7,764 bases of DNA from Polynucleobacter meluiroseus (GTDB lineage: Bacteria > Verrucomicrobiota > Verrucomicrobiia > Opitutales > UBA953): the NCBI GenBank assembly GCA_943323725.2, contig CALPIW020000062.1, positions 1 to 7,764 on the forward strand. Direction: 5' to 3'. A model generated the notes under the pieces. The model was not told the origin of the DNA, ran no database searches, and saw nothing but the letters and a program-made list of their open reading frames with translations. The position numbers and the translations under genes were made by a program. Shown one piece after another: positions 5,093 through 7,764 of this stretch; within the stretch, counting starts at the first letter, position 1, and the number at the start of each line of letters is the position of its first letter.

Positions 5093-6985
5093 ATGGCACC
5101 CCCCGCCTCCCGCCTCAAGCGCGCCGCGTTTTTCTTCGCGGCTTACGGGATGCTGGCCGGGCTCTCGCTCTGGTTCGCCTATGAACTCCGCTTCCTCGGG
5201 GCCGATGAACTGACCACCAAGGAGAGCGTCACCTATCTTCATGGGCAGCGCCCCCTCGCCTTGCTCTGGCTTGTCCCGCTCAAGGTGGGCTTGCTCGCGC
5301 TCTGGGGTCAGTTCCGCGGCGTGTTCTATTACTTCCGCCTGCCCGACGCCTTGCGCACGACCCTCGCCCTCGCGACCGCCACCTTCGCGGCCTTGGCCAT
5401 GCCGAATCTTTTGGGCGGCGGCGCGCCGGACGATCCTTTCAGCCTTCCGCGCGGCGTCACGCTGATCGACTTCAACCTCTCGCTGGTCTTGTTCATCGGC
5501 TTCCGCGTTTCCGTCCGCGCGCTCCGCGAGCGTTTCTCCGCCGGCACCGGTTCGCCGGCCGGCGTCGTCGAGCGCATCGCCGTCGTCGGCGCCGGCCAGA
5601 CGGGCGCCCAGTTGGTCGCCGATCTGCTCGGCCGTCGCGGTCACGGCCTCGAACCGGTCTGCTTCCTCGACGACGACGTCGCCAAGCATGACCTCCACAT
5701 CCATGGCGTCCCCGTGGTCGGCTCGCCGGCCCGCATGGGCGAGCTCGCGGAGAAGTTCGGCGTGACCGAAATCATCCTCGCGCTGCCGGCCACCAGCGTC
5801 CGTCGCATCCGCGAAGTCAGCGCCCTCGCCGCCGCCAATAATCTCCGCGTGCTCGTCGTCCCGTCGATGGCCGAGCTCGCCGGCGGCCGCGTCCGCGCCT
5901 CCGACATCCGGCCGATCTCCGTCGAAGACATCCTTGGCCGAGCGCCGGCGCAACTCGACGACGCCGCGATCGCCGCGATGGTCAAGGGGCGCGTCATCCT
6001 CGTCACCGGCGCGGGCGGCAGCATCGGCCTCGAGCTCAGTCGTCAGGTCGCGGCGCATGGCCCGGCCCGGCTCCTCCTGCTCGACCAGTGTGAGGTGCTC
6101 CTCTACCAGGCGGAGCAGGACCTCATCGCTGCCGGCCATGGAGCCGTCATCACGCCGCTCGTCGGCGACGTCACGGACGTCGCCCGGATGACGGCCGTCT
6201 TCACGGCATATCGCCCGAGCCTCGTCCTGCACGCCGCGGCGCATAAGCACGTCCCGATGATGGAAGCCCAGCCGGGCGAAGCCCTGAAGAACAACGTCGA
6301 GGGCACCTGGGTCGTCGCCCATCTCGCCGCCGAGCACGGCGCGGAGAAGTTCGTCCTCATCTCCTCGGACAAGGCGGTCAATCCCACCAACGTCATGGGT
6401 GCCAGCAAGCGGCTCGCCGAGCTCATGCTCCGCTCGCTCCAGGCCCGACCCGGCGTCCGCACGAGCTTCATGGCGGTGCGCTTCGGCAACGTGCTCGGAT
6501 CGTCCGGCTCGGTCATCCCCATCTTCCGTCGGCAGATCTCCGCCGGCGGCCCGGTCACGGTCACGCATCCGGACGTGAAACGCTATTTCATGACGATTCC
6601 CGAGGCGGTCGGACTCGTCCTCCAGAGCGCGACGCTCGGGCAAGGAGGAGACATCCTCGTCCTCGAGATGGGCGAGCCGCTCAAGATCATCGACGTCGCC
6701 CGGCAGCTCATCGAACTCAGCGGCCTGCGTCCGGACGTCGACATCGAGATCCGGATCATCGGCTTGCGCCCCGGCGAGAAGCTCGTCGAGGAGCTCCAGT
6801 GCGAAGGCGAGCAGTTCCGGCCGACGACGCACCCGCGGGTCTTCCGTTTCGTGGTCGCCGGCGAGACTTCCCTCCCGCCCGAAGCCTTGCGCGCGCAGGT
6901 GACCGACCTCCTTCGCCTGGAACCGGGCGTCTGCAAGCAGGGCATCCGCCGGCTCGTCCCCGAATACGTCCCGTACGCGGAGTAG
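5093..6985 (+). CDS. Membrane-bound nucleotide-sugar 4,6-dehydratase, CapD/WbpM/PglF family
   Basis: A 630-residue polysaccharide-biosynthesis protein of the long membrane-bound type. Four hydrophobic helices lie at about 11-31, 53-71, 87-105 and 122-140. A first Rossmann domain follows, with VVGAGQTGAQL (164-174) and FLDDD (191-195). The catalytic SDR domain then shows VTGAGGSIG (304-312), GDVTD (358-362), HAAAHKHVPMME (380-391), SSDKAVNPTNVMGASKR (424-440), RFGNVLGSSGS (463-473) and RPGEKLVEEL (559-568). In this family the usual Tyr of YxxxK is Met (here Met435 with Lys439), the Ser-Met-Lys type triad described for WbpM. Known members convert UDP-GlcNAc to UDP-4-keto-6-deoxy sugar at the cytoplasmic face of the membrane. 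The product feeds bacillosamine, QuiNAc, FucNAc and related sugars for O-antigen, capsule or protein glycans. The ATG at 5093 is the first usable start after an in-frame TGA at 5054-5056. The substrate is inferred from the family; the final sugar is not readable here because no other glycan gene is in the window. Confidence 0.93.
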   Translation: MAPPASRLKRAAFFFAAYGMLAGLSLWFAYELRFLGADELTTKESVTYLHGQRPLALLWLVPLKVGLLALWGQFRGVFYYFRLPDALRTTLALATATFAALAMPNLLGGGAPDDPFSLPRGVTLIDFNLSLVLFIGFRVSVRALRERFSAGTGSPAGVVERIAVVGAGQTGAQLVADLLGRRGHGLEPVCFLDDDVAKHDLHIHGVPVVGSPARMGELAEKFGVTEIILALPATSVRRIREVSALAAANNLRVLVVPSMAELAGGRVRASDIRPISVEDILGRAPAQLDDAAIAAMVKGRVILVTGAGGSIGLELSRQVAAHGPARLLLLDQCEVLLYQAEQDLIAAGHGAVITPLVGDVTDVARMTAVFTAYRPSLVLHAAAHKHVPMMEAQPGEALKNNVEGTWVVAHLAAEHGAEKFVLISSDKAVNPTNVMGASKRLAELMLRSLQARPGVRTSFMAVRFGNVLGSSGSVIPIFRRQISAGGPVTVTHPDVKRYFMTIPEAVGLVLQSATLGQGGDILVLEMGEPLKIIDVARQLIELSGLRPDVDIEIRIIGLRPGEKLVEELQCEGEQFRPTTHPRVFRFVVAGETSLPPEALRAQVTDLLRLEPGVCKQGIRRLVPEYVPYAE

Positions 6986-7036
6986 TTTTTTCGCTTCGGG
7001 CTTCACAGGCGGGGGCGCCTCCGACAGGCTTCGGCC
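6986..7036 (+). promoter_or_regulatory. purE leader with two small GC-rich hairpins
   Basis: This 51-base gap starts with six T immediately after the dehydratase stop. It then holds a perfect 5-bp stem, AGGCG (7007-7011) with CGCCT (7016-7020) around a GGGG loop. GGC-TTCG-GCC (7027-7036) closes a C(UUCG)G tetraloop directly against the purE ATG. No Shine-Dalgarno sequence or convincing promoter is visible. The structures are short and may be chance in such GC-rich DNA. A role in purE translation or a promoter here is speculative. Confidence 0.2.
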
Positions 7037-7558
7037 ATGGCTCGCGCGCTTTCCTCCGCACCTCAGGTCGGCATCATCATGGGTTCCCAGTCCGACTGGG
7101 AGACGATGGTCAACGCCGCCGACACGCTCAAGAAACTCGGCGTCGCCTTCGAAGCCGAAGTCGTCAGCGCGCACCGCACCCCGCTGAAGCTCAAGGATTA
7201 CGCCCTGGCGGCCCGCCGTCGCGGCCTGAAGGTCATCATCGCCGGTGCCGGTGGTGCCGCCCACTTGCCCGGTATGGTCGCCGCGATGACCTCTCTCCCC
7301 GTCATGGGAGTCCCCGTGCAGTCCAAGTCCCTCGACGGCATCGACTCGCTCCTCTCCATCGTCCAGATGCCGGCCGGCATCCCCGTGCATACGTTCGCGA
7401 TCGGCCGCGCCGGCGCGATCAACGCCGCCCTCGGCGCCGCCGCGGTGCTCGCCCTTTCCGACGCCAAGCTGGCCAAGAAACTCGACGGCTACCGCGCCGC
7501 GCAGACCAAGGCCGTGCTCGATAACCCGATCCCCGGTCGCAAGGGCAAGAAGCGCTGA
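7037..7558 (+). CDS. purE: N5-carboxyaminoimidazole ribonucleotide mutase (class I PurE)
   Basis: A complete 173-residue PurE, the usual size for class I. Motifs are MGSQSDWETM (15-24), SAHRTP (44-49, with catalytic His46), AGAGGAAHLPGM (69-80), GVPVQSKSLDG (91-101), VQMPAGIPVHTFAIG (109-123) and AGAINAALGAA (125-135). It moves the carboxyl group of N5-CAIR to C4 to give CAIR in de novo purine synthesis in the cytoplasm. The class I assignment is supported by purK starting three bases after its stop: class I PurE needs PurK to supply N5-CAIR, whereas class II enzymes use AIR and CO2 directly. The ATG at 7037 leaves a short nine-residue leader before the first strand. No Shine-Dalgarno sequence is seen. 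The basic tail GRKGKKR is unremarkable. Confidence 0.97.
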   Translation: MARALSSAPQVGIIMGSQSDWETMVNAADTLKKLGVAFEAEVVSAHRTPLKLKDYALAARRRGLKVIIAGAGGAAHLPGMVAAMTSLPVMGVPVQSKSLDGIDSLLSIVQMPAGIPVHTFAIGRAGAINAALGAAAVLALSDAKLAKKLDGYRAAQTKAVLDNPIPGRKGKKR

Positions 7559-7561
7559 GCC

Positions 7562-7764
7562 ATGGAGCGCCCCCTGCAGCCCGGCGGAACGATCGGTATC
7601 CTCGGCGGCGGCCAGCTCGGCCGCATGTCAGCCATCGCCGCCCGCCGCCTCGGTTATAAGGTACGCACGTTCGATCCGTCCGCTGGCGCCTGCGCCGCGG
7701 CGATCGCCGATGAGCATGTCACTGCCGACTGGAGCGACACCGCCGCGCTCACGCGTTTCGCGCA
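7562..7764 (+). CDS. purK: N5-carboxyaminoimidazole ribonucleotide synthase (PurK), 3' end outside window
   Basis: The first 67 codons are present before the right edge. The start MERPLQPGGTIGILGGGQLG contains the PurK N-terminal signature GILGGGQLGRM (12-22) of the PreATP-grasp domain. RRLGYKVRTFDPSAGACAA follows, typical of the second strand of this fold. Full-length PurK uses ATP and bicarbonate to carboxylate AIR to N5-CAIR, the substrate of PurE. The gap to the purE stop is only three bases, so the pair is almost certainly co-transcribed. The ATP-grasp catalytic part lies beyond the window. Confidence 0.93.
   Translation, partial: MERPLQPGGTIGILGGGQLGRMSAIAARRLGYKVRTFDPSAGACAAAIADEHVTADWSDTAALTRFA

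Noticed and set aside
3774..5099. A 441-codon open frame on the minus strand, opposite the repeat/FGE-like gene
   Set aside because: Same antisense composition effect. The plus-strand frame has a membrane helix, regular repeats and recognisable FGE-like motifs, while this one has none.
6965..6991. Possible terminator after the dehydratase gene (TACG-TCC-CGTA, later six T)
   Set aside because: The stem is only 4 bp and is separated from the T-run by ten bases that include the stop codon, so it does not make a convincing intrinsic terminator.
5078..7390. A 770-codon open frame on the minus strand, opposite the dehydratase and purE
   Set aside because: The translation is dominated by Asp, Glu, Gly, Arg and His in a low-complexity pattern, typical of a mirror frame. 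Both real genes on the other strand carry intact catalytic motifs.

Overview
The window is about two thirds G+C by eye and gene-dense, with coding sequence packed almost end to end on both strands. It looks like one piece of the chromosome of a high-GC, Gram-negative-type bacterium. Three features point towards the Planctomycetota/Verrucomicrobiota side, with Opitutus-like Verrucomicrobiota as my best guess: the order tyrA - aroA-cmk - plsC, a membrane-anchored protein ending in an SUMF1/FGE-like domain, and the lack of Shine-Dalgarno sequences. This placement is an inference from family knowledge and is only moderately secure. I see no mobile element, CRISPR array, tRNA or rRNA.

Left part (1-3213, minus strand): a tightly coupled cluster read right to left. 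It contains tyrA (prephenate/arogenate dehydrogenase), then a single 677-codon gene fusing aroA (EPSP synthase) to cmk (CMP kinase), then plsC (1-acylglycerol-3-phosphate acyltransferase, cut by the window edge). Both junctions are ATGA overlaps, so the genes are probably co-transcribed and translationally coupled. They join aromatic amino acid synthesis, CMP/CDP recycling and phospholipid synthesis.

Middle (3214-3302): an 89-base, comparatively AT-rich divergent intergenic region that must hold the promoters for both directions.

Right part (3303-7764, plus strand): four genes in a row with gaps of 32, 51 and 3 bases. The first encodes a 585-residue single-pass membrane protein. It has five regularly spaced helical repeats (about 66 residues each) and a short, cysteine-free SUMF1/FGE-like C-terminal domain. 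The second encodes a 630-residue membrane-bound nucleotide-sugar 4,6-dehydratase of the CapD/WbpM/PglF type, for surface glycan synthesis. The third and fourth are purE and the start of purK, the two-enzyme N5-CAIR route of purine synthesis.

Most of the window is housekeeping. The parts that deserve a second look are the aroA-cmk gene fusion and the repeat-plus-pseudo-FGE membrane protein beside the glycan dehydratase. I see no clear evidence of a wholly new multi-gene system.
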